In this document: positions 1 to 10,290 of the stretch, in pieces
Layout of the letters: every line of letters begins with the position of its first letter
Numbering within the stretch: position 1 is the first letter of the stretch
The notes under the pieces: model-generated
Seen by the model: the letters and a program-made list of their open reading frames with translations, nothing else
The model's database searches: none
What the model was told of the DNA's origin: nothing
Position numbers and translations under genes: made by a program
Assembly: GCA_027704905.1 (NCBI GenBank)
Contig: JANIIK010000500.1
Span: forward strand, 1-64,000
Source: Muraenolepis orangiensis
Lineage: Eukaryota; Chordata; Actinopteri; Gadiformes; Muraenolepididae
Direction of reading: 5' to 3'
DNA length: 64,000 bases

Positions 1-138
1 TCTGAGCACCGAAGCGTGCGCTGCTCACGTACAGCGTGGTGACGTCATGAGCGTACCGTAAACACTTTAATAGAACATACACAATATTACTACCGTAATA
101 CAATGAGTAAGGGTGCAATCTAGTGACAACACTTAACA
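1..138 (-). repeat. Partial 3' LTR of Ty1/copia element
   Basis: Read on the minus strand, a purine-rich tract (151-139, GAGCGAGTGGGAG) lies just after the RNase H stop codon and is followed by TGTTAAGTG, the usual TG start of an LTR. The rest of the LTR runs off the left edge of the window, so its length and any target duplication cannot be seen. The call rests on position and the TG start. Confidence 0.6.
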
Positions 139-179
139 CTCCCACTCGCTCTTAGCTCAATGGATAAATAAAGTTTCAC

Positions 180-683
180 CTAAGTGCCAAACATGTCCTG
201 TGCAAACTTCTTTAGTTTAGACTTGGTGGCTGGTTTTGTCATTCCATCAGCAGTCATTTGGTCAGTAGGACAGTATTCCAAAGTTACATTTCCACTATTT
301 ACAGTTTCCCTTATGAAGTGGTACTTAATATCAATGTGCTTGCACCGTTGCCTGTTCACTGGGTTTCTGGCTAGTGCTATAGTACCTTGGTGGTCTTCAT
401 AAACCTTTGTTTGTCCATATTGGTATCTGTCTATACCTCTGAGTAGCTGTTTCAAATAGATCCATTCCTGTATAGCTGCTGCTAAAGACATGTATTCTGC
501 CTGGCAAGTAGACCATGCCACTGTTGGCTGTTTCCTTGTTTTCCATGAGATCAAAGCACTTCCTTTACTTAGACTAGCGCTGTATCCTGTTGTGCTGCGT
601 GTGTCTGTTACATCTGATGGCCAGGCAGCATCACGGTACACTCTTAGACTCTTAGTCTTTCTGTGGTATTTCTTTTGAAGCAT
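180..683 (-). pseudogene. Ty1/copia pol, RNase H domain
   Basis: The 167-residue frame matches the copia-type RNase H/C-terminal pol region: a D near the start, a STTGY-like block, the conserved WSTCQAEY motif with its catalytic E, an EDHQGTIALA block and HIDIKYHFIRE, ending in the typical 'MTADGMTKP' tail. In life it degrades the RNA of the RNA:DNA hybrid during reverse transcription in cytoplasmic particles. It is separated from the RT part (825-1460) by about 140 bp read in another frame, so the polyprotein is broken. It sits directly upstream of the polypurine tract and LTR, as expected for the end of copia pol. The upstream gag and integrase regions are not in the window. Confidence 0.85.
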
Positions 684-824
684 AACTCCTTTTCTGCTGT
701 ACCTTTAAGGTATCTGAACACGTGTTTAATTGTGTTCCGGTGTTCCACTGTTGGTTGGGCAAAATGCTGAGCTAGTTTAGTGCCCACTAAATGTATATCT
801 GGTGGAGCACGTAGACAAGTCCAT

Positions 825-1460
825 TCAACTTCCCTCTGCTTCTCTGGACTTTCTTGGTTCTGTCATGTTTTCTGCATTTTCTGTGTACTCGAGTTTTGAC
901 TCCCATGGAGTTTCCCTAGACCTGCAATCCTGCATTTCAAACTTCTCACATATTTGACTCCCATATCTCTTCTGTGACATTTTGACTTGACCTTCTGCTT
1001 GTTCAATATCTATTCCCAGAAAATACTTTCCCAAATCTTTCATTTGGAACCTTTCAGTGAGCCTCCTCTTTCCACTTTTCAGTACATCCTCACTACTGGC
1101 TGCTATGATCAGATCCTCAACCCATATTAGCAAGATGACCTTTTCCTTGTGTTTTTCTCTAGTATACACACAGTGGTCTGCAGGGTTCTGCACAAAACCA
1201 TTTTCACACAGATATGTATGTAACAAAGCATTCCAGTTTCTCCCTGACTGTTTTAAACCATCGAGAGACTTCTGCAACTTACACACTAGCTTTTCACCTT
1301 TTTCTGACTTTTTCTCATAGCCCTCTGGCTGCTCTATATAGATTTCACCATCAATTGGTGCATGCAAATAGGCCGTCTTAGCGCGGGAGCAGATGAGACT
1401 TGTACCATCAAGGTTGGAAGCATGAGGTTTTCTTTTCCTTTTTCCTTTGGTTACCGTCAT
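825..1460 (-). pseudogene. Ty1/copia pol, reverse transcriptase fragment
   Basis: Residues about 30-190 carry copia RT landmarks: KTAYLHAPI followed by EIYIEQPEGY, the LQKSLDGLKQSGRNW block, the palm segment and FQMKDLGKYFLGIDI. The catalytic palm motif, normally YVDD, reads WVED here, losing one of the two paired aspartates, so the enzyme would be inactive. The N-terminal 30 residues look unrelated to RT, and the upstream pol domains are absent. Together with 180-683 this is one decayed minus-strand copia element. Copia elements are rare in fish genomes compared with gypsy and LINE families. Confidence 0.85.
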
Positions 1461-1541
1461 GTTCTGTTACAGTTCATCAGTTGTAATAAATAATCACGTT
1501 TTTCGCACAACCGAGTTCTGTGACCTTTTTTATGTTACGCA

Positions 1542-1631
1542 GTCCTTAAGTGGCGTTTTGGGCTCGTAATTGGTCATATAAATTGGTCGTGGACCAATTT
1601 ATGTTACGAGCCCAAAACGCCACTTAAGGAC
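1542..1631. repeat. 28-bp-arm inverted repeat (hairpin) at a transposon junction
   Basis: Arms 1542-1569 and 1604-1631 are perfect reverse complements over 28 bp. The 34-nt loop itself holds a smaller palindrome (1580-1588 with 1592-1600). The structure sits exactly between the copia remnant and the truncated end of the RTE-like LINE. It may be a small foldback element or a template-switch scar. Confidence 0.8.
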
Positions 1632-3105
1632 GCTTTGGTGCCGACTGAAAGTCCTTCTCCATGGCTTCTCCGAATTCCTCCCACACCCGCTGCTTTGCCT
1701 CCTACAGCCGAGGCTGCCGTCCTCTTGGCCTGTCGATACCTCACAACTGAGTCTGGAGTCTCACAGGCTAACATAGCCCGGAAGGCCTCCTTCTTCAGCC
1801 GGACGGCTTCCCTGACCACCTGTGTCCACCACGAAGTCCGAGGGTTGCCGCCCCTTGAGGCACAAATGACCTTGAGGCCACAGCTCTCAACCGCAGCTTC
1901 GGCAATAGAAGCTTTGAACAATGACCACTCTGGCTCAATGCCCCCAGCCTCCACAGAGATGCCCGAAAAATTCCGCCGGAGGTGGGAGTTGAAGGTCTCC
2001 CAGACAGGGGCATCCACCAGACGTTCCCAGTTCACCAGCACTATACGTTTGGGCTTACCAGGTCTGTCCAGAGGCTTCCCCCGCCATCTTACCCAACTCG
2101 CCACCAGATGGTGATCGGTTGACAGCTCTGCCCCTCTCTTCACCCGAGTGTCCAAAACATGCGGCCTCAGGCCAGATGACACGATAACAAAATCGATCAT
2201 TGACCTTCGGCCTAAGGTACTCTGGTACCATGTACACTTATGAGCATCCTTATGTTTGAACATGGTGTTTGTTATGGCCAATCCATGACTAGCACTGAAA
2301 TCCAATAACAAAACCCCACTCCGGTTCAGATCAAGTAGGCCGTTCATTCCCATCGTTACCCACGTGTGCGTTGGTAAGTCTCCCAGGAGGACTATAGAGT
2401 CCCCTTCAGGAGCCCCATGCAGGACTCCATCCAGGGTGTGCAAGAAGGCGGGATATTCTTATATATATACTTGTGAGTATCCCCACACCCGCCCGGCGCC
2501 TCACACCCTGAGCAACTCCAGAGAATGAAAGAGTCCAACCCCTATCCAGGAGTTTAGTTCCAGAGCCAGTGCTGTGCGTAGAGGTAAGCCCCACCAGATC
2601 TAATTGGTAGCGCTCCACCTCCCGCACAAGCTCAGGCTCCTTCCCCCCCAGAGAGGTGACATTCCACGTCCCCAAAGCCAGTCTCTGTTGGCTGGGTTTG
2701 GTCCGTCGAGGCCCCCTGCCTTCACTGCCTCCTAACTGGCAGTGCACCCGACCCCAGCAGTTCTTCCCGTAGGTGGTGGGTCCGCGGGAAGGAGAAGTGG
2801 CCACGTTGCTTTTTCGGGCTATGCCCGACCGGGTTCCGTGGCTAACCCGGCCACCAGGCACTCGCTTATGGGCCCTCTTTCCAGGCCTGGCTCCGGAAAG
2901 GGGCCCCGGGCTTCCTCCGGGCAGGGTATCCTCACTTCTACTTGTTTGTTTGTCCATTAGGGTCTTTGAACCATTCTTAGTCTGGCCCCTCCCCTGAGAC
3001 CAATCTGCCATGGGAGACCATACCAGGAGCACTAGGCTCCAGACAACACAGCTCTCAGGTTCACAGGGACACCCAAACCTCTCCACCACGATAAGGTGAT
3101 GGTTC
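1632..3105 (-). mobile_element. RTE-like LINE (family B, copy B1), 5' half only
   Basis: Two minus-strand frames (2406-3089 and 1604-2443) cover the start and endonuclease part of a LINE polyprotein. The 5' end shows the leader CACCTTATCGTGGTGGAGAG in reverse complement at 3075-3094. Then come LALGTWNVTSLGG (EN start), a frameshift near 2440 with EN sequence missing, LGRRSMIDFVIVSS, and STDHHLVASW, the SDH-type EN end. Copy B2 (50326) carries the same protein on the plus strand and continues into RT, so B1 stops at the EN-RT linker (CACCAAAGCG) and has no RT. Clade assignment is inferred from the C-terminal style of B2 and is less sure than the LINE call. Confidence 0.75.
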
Positions 3106-3630
3106 CCGGAGAGGAAGAAGCTGTAGCTAGAATATCCTTCTTAATTCCCTGCCAAACCAACTTTACGGATGGTTTCCTGCAGGGGTTTGAAAGGTCATGT
3201 ATCGCCTCAAAAACAGGTCGACGCCAGTTCGCAGGGACTTGCAGTCGAGGCTGGCCCGTGGAGAAGTCGCACAACAACTTTGCGCTCGAGTCACTGACCG
3301 CAAATTCCTCTAGGCGTAATCCCGTGTCCGAAGCCTTGAGGGACCCCCGTTGTCAGAGGCCTGATCCGTGCTCATGCGGAGGTATTCGAGGCCAAGCTGA
3401 ATGGCTCCGATGACCGCTCTGGAGAGGCATTCCGCAACCACGTTGGCCTTACCAGCGATGTGTTGGACTCACAGTACCGGGGGAAGTCTGGTCCAGGTGA
3501 AGGTCTTCCCTTCAAAGGTAAAAGCGAACCAGAACTGGCTGTCTGGGTGTACCAGTACAGAAAATAATGCATTAGACAGATCGATCACAGAAAAACAGTT
3601 TGTATTGTCTGGTATTTCAGAAAGTATTGT
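3106..3630 (-). pseudogene. Ty3/gypsy pol remnant (RT piece, RNase H end, integrase zinc finger)
   Basis: On the minus strand, 3610-3480 encodes an RT segment (FSVIDLSNALFSVLVHPDSQ followed by FWFAFTFEGK). It is joined by deletion to an RNase H end (HIAGKANVVAECLSRA, 3470-3420). After frameshifts comes an H2C2-region piece of integrase (FEAIHDLSNPCRKPSVKLV, about 3220-3160). The RT-RNase H-integrase order is the ordinary gypsy order, unlike the Gmr1-like element at 21006. Several stops and deletions make it a relic, and no LTRs are visible. Confidence 0.7.
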
Positions 3631-3990
3631 CAAGTCAAGTTTATTGTCACTTCACAGTTTACACAAGTATAAAGCAGTGATGTGAAAATCTTATGTGCAA
3701 TACCCGACATAAGACAGCAGTTATAAAAATGGCCTGACTGTGGAAGCTATCTCTAAGTCTATTTGTACGTTACTTGATACTGCGGTATCGCCTGCCTAAC
3801 GGTAACAGTGAGTACAGTTTGTGGCTGGGGTGGGCATGTCTTTATGATGCGTTTGGCCGTGACCACGCACCGCTGATTGTATATATCAGGAGGGAGGGGA
3901 GCTCACCTCCAACGATATACTGGGCCGTCCGCACCACCCTTTGAAGCGCTCTGCGCTCGAGTGCGGTGCAGTTCCCGTACCAGGCAGTGA
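3631..3990 (-). mobile_element. Rex1/CR1-like LINE A, 3' fragment (copy A5)
   Basis: The block starts with the family's 3' tail (reverse complement of GTCAAGTCAAGTTTATTGTC). It then runs through a shortened 3' UTR and the last coding codons (about 3980-3880), matching A1 at 5903-6190 with a few substitutions. It ends abruptly at about 3990 where BEL sequence begins, consistent with 5' truncation. Confidence 0.85.
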
Positions 3991-4047
3991 TACATTTTGT
4001 TCTTGAAGCAGGCTACATAGTATTCTGCTGTGGGTAAGTAGACATAC
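3991..4047 (-). mobile_element. BEL/Pao fragment, same junction as at 30.7 kb
   Basis: These 57 bp match 30664-30720, part of the minus-strand BEL/Pao element. In both places the BEL sequence leads into the 5' end of an L2 LINE. Here the chromovirus at 4048 has inserted between the two, duplicating CATAC (4043-4047 and 12134-12138). Confidence 0.7.
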
Positions 4048-4373
4048 TGTTGTGCCTCCCCCACGCTCTAATCGATCCCAGGTGTTGCCCATCTTAATCA
4101 GGCCTACTGGGACTAATTAACACCTGGGATCTACCCTTCTTTAGGCTGCCGAGGACCGACGTCGGGCGTTCGGTTATTGAGAACCACCGTCACGAGAGAC
4201 TGCATGTTCCAGCTCCGACCTCGCCAAATATCCAGTCCAACCCTGCCTTGTTTATGTTTTTGATGTTGGAGATATACAGTAAAGACATTTTTTCCTTTGT
4301 TTTGAGTGTCCGTGTCTCGCTACTTCTGGGTTCTTTGGCACATTTGGTTCTTCGGTCTCGCTGGGGTCTAACA
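4048..4373 (+). repeat. 5' LTR of the chromovirus
   Basis: 326 bp, TG...CA, preceded by target duplicate CATAC. It differs from the 3' LTR at only a few sites (for example CTCCCCCACG here, CTGCCCCACG at 11816; CGCCAAATAT here, CGCCAGATAT there). No obvious known tRNA primer site follows at 4374. Confidence 0.95.
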
Positions 4374-4392
4374 GAATAACCGAAACAGAAAA

Positions 4393-5627
4393 ATGAGCCA
4401 AGCCGGGAACCCAGAAGCGGGGCACGGGACACCGTCCGAGTTACGCAGGATTGTAACGGAACAAGCCATCGAGCTTACCCAACTGCAGGCCGAACTGGGA
4501 AAGGCTTTTCCCTCGGTCCAGTCCCAGATTGCGGTCCGGGAACCAGTTCGTCCTACGTCCCAGCTGGCCCCGATGTCCCCGCAGGGTCAGTCGGTTGCGC
4601 CGAGCCCAGCTTGGTTAGCCCCAGATAGTTCGGGGGCGATTTGAACCAGTGCCGTGGGTTCATTGCTCAGTGTGAGTTGCTGTTCACACATCAGCCGTCC
4701 AAGTATTCCTCGGGTGGGGCCAGGATTGCTTTTGTGATGTCCCTCCTTGCCGACAGAGCTCTCAGCTGGGCGATAGCCGCGGTGAACAGCGACGGGGGTT
4801 ATGCCACCGATTACCCCCTGTTCAAGCGAGAGTTTTGCGCGGTCTTTGACCATCCATTGGACGGGCTGGATTCTGCAAACCGGCTGCTAGTTTGCCGTCA
4901 GGGGTCTCGCTCGGTGGCCGATTTCACGGTGGAGTTCCGGATCCTTGCAATTGAGAGTGGTTGGGACGATAGAGCACTCCTCTGTCTCTATCGCAAGGGC
5001 TTGAGCGACGCCGTCAAGGACCTCATCGTTCGAGACAGCCCGGAGACGCTGAGAGAGTTAATCACCCTGGCTCTCCAAATGGACTCACGGCTGCGTGAAC
5101 GCCGTTTGGACCGAGCCCAGCGTTCGTTCCTTTGCCCGGCTCCCGGTCGCTCTGCCTCGGCGACCGCCACCCAGTCCGCGGCGGGCTTGGCCACGCCCCC
5201 TTTTCAGCACGCGCTGTCTGTTGACAGGTCGACGTCCGGGCCCGGAGAGCCCATGGAGATTGGCCGATCCCACCTTTCGCCAGTAAGGGGCATACGGGTG
5301 AGCAAGACATCCCTTTCCCCGCCCCATAGTACGTTAAATCGTCTTTTTCCGGCCACCTTAGCCTGGGGTACGGAGACCTTGTCGGTTGGCGCTCTCATAG
5401 ACTCGGGTGCCGACGAGTGTCTACTGGATGTTACTCTAGCCCGACAGGCGGGAGTCCCTTTGGTGGCTTTAGATCGCACCCTCTCTCCTCGGGCCATAGA
5501 TGGGCATTCTTTGGGTACTATTACGCACGCTACTGACCTTCTCACACTCACTCTTTCGGGAAATCACTCGGAGTCCATTCGTTTTTTTGTTTTGCACGCC
5601 CCCACGGCGCCGCTTGTGTTGGGTAGA
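4393..5627 (+). pseudogene. Chromovirus gag and protease
   Basis: Gag starts at 4393 (MSQAGNPE...) and reaches a stop at about 4642. The continuing capsid-like frame starts at once (NQCRGFIAQCELLFTHQPSK, then LLADRALSWA and FDHPLDG blocks). The aspartic protease core is ALIDSGADE near 5393-5418, followed by LVLGRP at 5612-5629, where LINE A1 interrupts. The C-X2-C-X4-H-X4-C zinc knuckle expected between Gag and protease is missing, apparently by deletion around 5280-5330. Gag packages RNA and protease cuts the polyprotein. The stop and missing knuckle make this copy non-autonomous. Confidence 0.85.
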
Positions 5628-5631
5628 CCCT

Positions 5632-8600
5632 CAAGTCAAGTCAAGTCAAGTCAAGTTTATTGTCACTTCACAGTTTACAGTTTAGTATAAAGCAGTGATG
5701 TGAAATTCTTGTGTGCAATACCCGACGACAGACAGCAGTTATAAAATAAGATAAAATAAAAATAGATAAAAAATATAATAAAAAATATAATAAAGAATAT
5801 AAAATAAAAATAAAAAATGCAATTTATAAAATGCAAAAATCAGCACAGAAAAGAGCAATATATATATATAAATCAATGTAATAAAATATACATTGTTATA
5901 TGTTATACGCCCTTGTTCAGCAGCCTGATGGCCTGACTGTGGAAGCTATCTCTAAGCCTATTTGTACGACACTTGATACTGCGGTATCGCCTGCCTGACG
6001 GTAATAGTGAGTAAAGTTCGTGGCTGGGGTGGGCAATGTCTTTTATAATTCTTTTGGCCTTGGCCACGCACCGCTGGTTGTAAATGTCCAGGAGGGAGGG
6101 GAGCTCACCTCCAACGATATACTGGGCCGTCCGCACCACCCTTTGAAGCGCTCTGCGCTCGAGTGCCGTGCAGTTCCCGTACCAGGCGGTGATACACCCT
6201 GTCAGAACACTCTCGATGGTGCCGTTGTAGAATGTTCTCAGGATGCGGGGGCCCATGCTGAATTTCTTCAGACGCCTGAGAAAATACAGGCGTTGTTGGG
6301 CCCTTTTCACCACGTGTGTGGTGTGCGTGGACCATGTGAGGTCCTCGGAGATGTGCACGCCGAGGAACTTGAAGCTGCTGACCCTCTCTACTGCAACGCC
6401 GTCGATGGAGATAGGGCTGTGCTCTCCCCTCTGCCTCCTGAAGTCCACGATCAGCTCCTTGGTCTTCTTGACGTTGAGGGCGAGGCTGTTCTCCTGGCAC
6501 CACTGCTCCAGCGATCCGACCTCCTCCCTGTAGGCTGTCTCGTCGTCGCCGGCGATCAGGCCCATCACTGTCGTGTCGTCAGCAAACTTGACGATGACGT
6601 TGGAGCTGTGCATAGCCATGCAGTCGTGGGTGTAGAGGGAGTAGAGGAGAGGGCTCAGCACGCATCCCTGGGGGGCTCCCGTGTTGAGGGTCAGTGGCTC
6701 TGATGTGGTGCTGCCCATCCTCACCACCTGGCGGCGGTCCGACAGGAGGTTCAGTATCCAGCTGCACATGGATGGGGGTACGCCTAGACCTCTCAGCTTG
6801 GTGTCGAGCTTGGCAGGAACTATTGTGTTGAATGCTGAGCTGTAGTCCACAAACAGCATTCGCACATAACAGTTCTTCCCCTCCAGGTGGGAAAGGGCAG
6901 TGTGGAGGGCCATGGCAATTGCGTCGTCCGTGGATCTATTTTGACGATATGCAAATTGCCATGGGTCCAGCGTGGTAGGTAACACGGAGCAAATAAAGTC
7001 CTTGACCAACCTCTCGAAGCATTTGCTAACGATCGAGGTGAGGGCCACAGGTCTGTAGTCATTCAGGCATGTTACCTTGGTTTGTTTAGGGACAGGCACG
7101 ATGGTGGATATCTTGAAGACCGCGGGGACAACAGCCTGGGACAGGGAGAGGTTGAAGATGTCTGCAAAGACTCCTGCCAACTGGTCTGCGCATGCTCTGA
7201 GGACGCGGCCCGGGATGTCGTCGGGGCCTGCCGCCTTACGGATGTTCAGCCGCTTAAAGGTGCGGCGCACATCCGCCTCCGAGATGCGCAGCTGGCTGGT
7301 CTCCCCAGTCGGTGCTGGCTTCGGCGGGCTGCCGTTTACGTCGAACCGAGCAAAAAATGTATTTAGCTCTCCTGGGAGGGAGGTAGAGGAGTTCTCTACA
7401 CAACTGGTTCTCCCTCTGAAGTTCGTTATCTTCTGCAGCCCCTGCCACATACCCCTCGCATCGTGTTTCTTGAATTTATCTTCCACTCTGTCCTTATACT
7501 CCCGCTTGGCAGTGACGATGGTCTTACGGAGGTCGTAACGGGCTCTCGTATATTCCTCCGTATTCCCGGAACCAAAGGCGGCGTTACGCGCATGTAGGGC
7601 AGCGCGAACATCGCCGTTAATCCACGGTTTCTGGTTGGGATATATCCGAACCGACTTGGTCGGAACAACGTCATCTATGCACTTCTTGATGAACCCGGTG
7701 ACCGACGACGCGTACTCGTTGATGTTATTGTCCGAGGCAACGCGGAACATGTGCCAGTCAGCGTGATCAAAACAATCCTGCAGCGTAGAATCTGATTGGT
7801 CCGACCAGCATTGGACCTCCCTCACAGCGATCGGTTGCTGCTTCAGTCTCTGCCTATAGGCGGGGAGTAGCTGGATAGAGCGGTGATCTGATTTGCCGAA
7901 CGGTGGGCGGAGGAGGGCCTTGTAGCCATCACGGAAGGGAGTGTAGCAGTGGTCGAGGATCCGCTCGCCCCGTGTGTTGCTCTTTATGTGTTGGTAGAAC
8001 TTCGGGAGAACCTTCTTCAGGTTCGCCTTGTTGAAGTCCCCCGCCACGATGAGAGCAGCCTCGGGGTGGGCCGACTCCTGTTCGCTGATAGCCCCGTACA
8101 GTTCCTTCAGCGCTGTGTCCGTGTTGGCTTGTGGGGGAATGTAAACAGCGGTCACGGTTACCGCTGTAAACTCCCGAGGTAGCCAGTATGGACGGCACAT
8201 AAGCATCAGGTACTCCAGGTCCGGGGAACAGAAAGACTTGAGGGGATGTACATGGCTTTGGTTGCACCAAGATCTGTTTATCATGAGACATACCCCCCCT
8301 CCGCGATCTTTACCGGAGAGAGCCTTTGTTCTGTCCGCCCGGTGTACGGAAAATCCCGTCGGCTCGATAGCTGCGTCGGTAACCCCCTCCGACATCCATG
8401 TCTCCGTAAGGCAGATAATACAATTGTCCCTAGTTTCCCGGTGGAATTGAATACGAGCCTGTAGTTCGCTTAACTTATTGTCCAGAGACTGTACATTAGC
8501 CAGTAGAATGGTGGGTAGTGGGGGGCGATCGGATCGACATCTCAGCCTGACTAGCACGCCGGCTCGCTTCCCTCGCTTCCTCCGGCGACGCTTGCGCGTA

Positions 8601-8851
8601 ATCGTGCCCAAAATGGACGGAGATAATCCAGCTGTGACTTCGGGCGGGACGTCCGAGCCGAAAGAATGAAAAAACTCCGGTAGGCGGCGAGCGACTGTCG
8701 ATCTGATCTCCCAAAGTGTGCAGAAGTTATAAGTGAACTTGCTGCTAACATCCTGAACTAAAATAGTTGCGATAAAAATAATAAATAACAAAAAACTGCG
8801 TCGTCGTGCGGGAGCTCGCGACACGGCAGCCATCTCGTACGGCGCCATACT
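5632..8851 (-). mobile_element. Rex1/CR1-like LINE A, near full-length copy A1
   Basis: Inserted antisense in the chromovirus protease/RT linker. Host frame reads LVLGRP up to 5631 and resumes PWLERHDPHISWASG at 8852, with CCCT present on both sides (5628-5631, 8852-8855) as a likely short target duplication. The 3' tail is (TTGAC)n in element sense (5632-5655), preceded by an AT-rich 3' UTR (5660-5900). The single ORF begins 3 nt inside the 5' edge. Family assignment to the Rex1/CR1 group is from motif style and tail and remains provisional. Confidence 0.9.
5903..8848 (-). CDS. LINE A endonuclease-reverse transcriptase, uninterrupted 981-codon ORF
   Basis: I chose the ATG at 8848-8846 because codons before it belong to the chromovirus host. 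Approximate residues: hydrophobic run 18-31 (SFLLFIIFIATILV) after an Arg-rich stretch; basic RKRRRRKRGKR about 85-95; AP-type endonuclease with NVQSLDNK (118), LTETW (147), GDFN (270) and SDH (320); reverse transcriptase with NDYRPVALTSI (596), FVDYSSAFN (666), GAPQGCVLSP (724) and the catalytic FADD (755); then a C-terminal region ending RLLNKGV. All EN and RT catalytic residues I can recognise are present and there is no stop. The enzyme nicks chromosomal DNA and reverse transcribes its own RNA there. No ORF1 is seen, so it is either a one-ORF element or 5' truncated. The N-terminal hydrophobic segment is unusual. Confidence 0.9.
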   Translation of the reverse strand: MAPYEMAAVSRAPARRRSFLLFIIFIATILVQDVSSKFTYNFCTLWEIRSTVARRLPEFFHSFGSDVPPEVTAGLSPSILGTITRKRRRRKRGKRAGVLVRLRCRSDRPPLPTILLANVQSLDNKLSELQARIQFHRETRDNCIICLTETWMSEGVTDAAIEPTGFSVHRADRTKALSGKDRGGGVCLMINRSWCNQSHVHPLKSFCSPDLEYLMLMCRPYWLPREFTAVTVTAVYIPPQANTDTALKELYGAISEQESAHPEAALIVAGDFNKANLKKVLPKFYQHIKSNTRGERILDHCYTPFRDGYKALLRPPFGKSDHRSIQLLPAYRQRLKQQPIAVREVQCWSDQSDSTLQDCFDHADWHMFRVASDNNINEYASSVTGFIKKCIDDVVPTKSVRIYPNQKPWINGDVRAALHARNAAFGSGNTEEYTRARYDLRKTIVTAKREYKDRVEDKFKKHDARGMWQGLQKITNFRGRTSCVENSSTSLPGELNTFFARFDVNGSPPKPAPTGETSQLRISEADVRRTFKRLNIRKAAGPDDIPGRVLRACADQLAGVFADIFNLSLSQAVVPAVFKISTIVPVPKQTKVTCLNDYRPVALTSIVSKCFERLVKDFICSVLPTTLDPWQFAYRQNRSTDDAIAMALHTALSHLEGKNCYVRMLFVDYSSAFNTIVPAKLDTKLRGLGVPPSMCSWILNLLSDRRQVVRMGSTTSEPLTLNTGAPQGCVLSPLLYSLYTHDCMAMHSSNVIVKFADDTTVMGLIAGDDETAYREEVGSLEQWCQENSLALNVKKTKELIVDFRRQRGEHSPISIDGVAVERVSSFKFLGVHISEDLTWSTHTTHVVKRAQQRLYFLRRLKKFSMGPRILRTFYNGTIESVLTGCITAWYGNCTALERRALQRVVRTAQYIVGGELPSLLDIYNQRCVAKAKRIIKDIAHPSHELYSLLPSGRRYRSIKCRTNRLRDSFHSQAIRLLNKGV

Positions 8852-10290
8852 CCCTGGCTGGAGAGGCACGACCCTCACATCTCCTGGGCATCTGGACGGG
8901 TTTTGGGGTGGAGTACAGCTTGTCACGCTACCTGTTTGCGTTCCGCCTTGTCTCCGTCCAGCGGTTCCAGGCCTGTGTCCTCTCCACCAGATATCACTGG
9001 GGTGCCTCACATTTATCACGACCTCTCTCTGGCGTTTAGTAAGGACAGAGCCCTCTCACTCCCCCCTCACCGGCCTTATGATTGTCCCATCGACCTCCTT
9101 CCTGGGGCCGCCCTTCCTAAGAGGAGGCTCTACAACATCTCCCAGCCGGAGAGGGAGGCGATGCGCAACTATATCGCTGAGTCCCTAGCCTCGGGCCTTA
9201 TAAAGCCGTCGTCTTCGCCCCTCGCAGCGGGCTTCTTCTTCGTGGCTAAGAAGGACGGTGGCCTGAGGCCCTGTATAGACTATCGGGCACTGAACGACAT
9301 CACGGTGAAGAATAGGTACCCCCTGCCACTTCTTAGTTCCACTTTCGAGCCACTCACGCACGCCCGGGTGTTCACCAAGTTGGACCTTCGAAACGCATAC
9401 CACTTGGTCAGGATCAGGGAGGGGGACGAGTGGAAGCCGGCCTTCAACACCCATCTCGGCCACTATGAGTACCGCGTCATGCCGTTCGGTCTGTCCAATG
9501 CCCCCGGAGTTTTCCAAGGCCTGGTGAATGACGTGCTGAGGGACATGCTAGACATCTTTGTGGTGGTGTACCTGGACGACATCCTGATCTTCTCTAGGTC
9601 CATGGAGGAACACCACCAGCACGTCCGCCTGGTGCTACAACGGCTGTTGGAGAACAGGCTCTACGTGAAGGCTGAGAAGTGCGTACAGATGCGTGCAGAC
9701 CCCGCCAAGATCAAGGCGGTGGAGGAATGGCCACGCCCTACTGACCGCACGCAGCTCAGGCGCTTCCTGGGTTTTGCAGGCTTTGTGCGGCGGTTCATCA
9801 AGGGGTTCAGCCAGGTGGCTGCCCCCCTCAACGCCCTCACCTCCTCCTCTCGACCATTCGTGTGGACACCTGAGGCGGAGTCGGCCTTCCGCCGACTCAA
9901 GAGTTTGTTCACCACAGCCCCGGTTCTCGTCCACCCCGACCCGGCGAGGCAGTACGTCGTCGAGGTAGATGCGTCTGACACAGGCATCGGAGCTGTTCTC
10001 TCACAGCGGTCAGAGGAGGACCACAGGGTCCACCCATGTGCCTATTTCTCTCGGCGTTTCGAACCCGCTGAGAGGAACTATGATGTGGGCAACAAGGAAC
10101 TGTTGGCGGTTCACGCCGCCCTGGAGGAGTCGAGACACTGGTTGGAGGGAGCGGAGCAACCGTTCATCGTGTGGTCGGATCACAAGAACCTGGCCTACGT
10201 GAGGACGGCGAAGAGGCTGAACTCCAGGCAGGCCCGCTGGGCCCTTTTCTTCAGCCGGTTCAATTTCACCCTCACCTACCGTCCAAGAAC
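8852..10290 (+). pseudogene. Chromovirus pol: RT and RNase H
   Basis: Continues the host frame after LINE A1. Landmarks: VPHIYHDLSLAFSKDRA; the fingers block FFFVAKKDGGLRPCIDYRAL; FTKLDLRNAYHLVRIREGDE; MPFGLSNAPGVFQ; catalytic VVYLDDILIFS (about 9570-9600). RNase H follows with VEVDASDTGIGAVLSQRS (9958), NKELLAVHAALEE and WSDHKNLAY. A short deletion removes the segment between AEKC and the DPAKIKAVEEWP block (about 9680-9695). A frameshift near 10280 separates RNase H from integrase. These breaks mean no functional polyprotein, though motifs remain well preserved. Confidence 0.88.

Noticed and set aside
6020..6703. 227-codon plus-strand frame (also at 62087-62770)
   Set aside because: It is the antisense shadow of the LINE A reverse transcriptase; it repeats wherever LINE A occurs.
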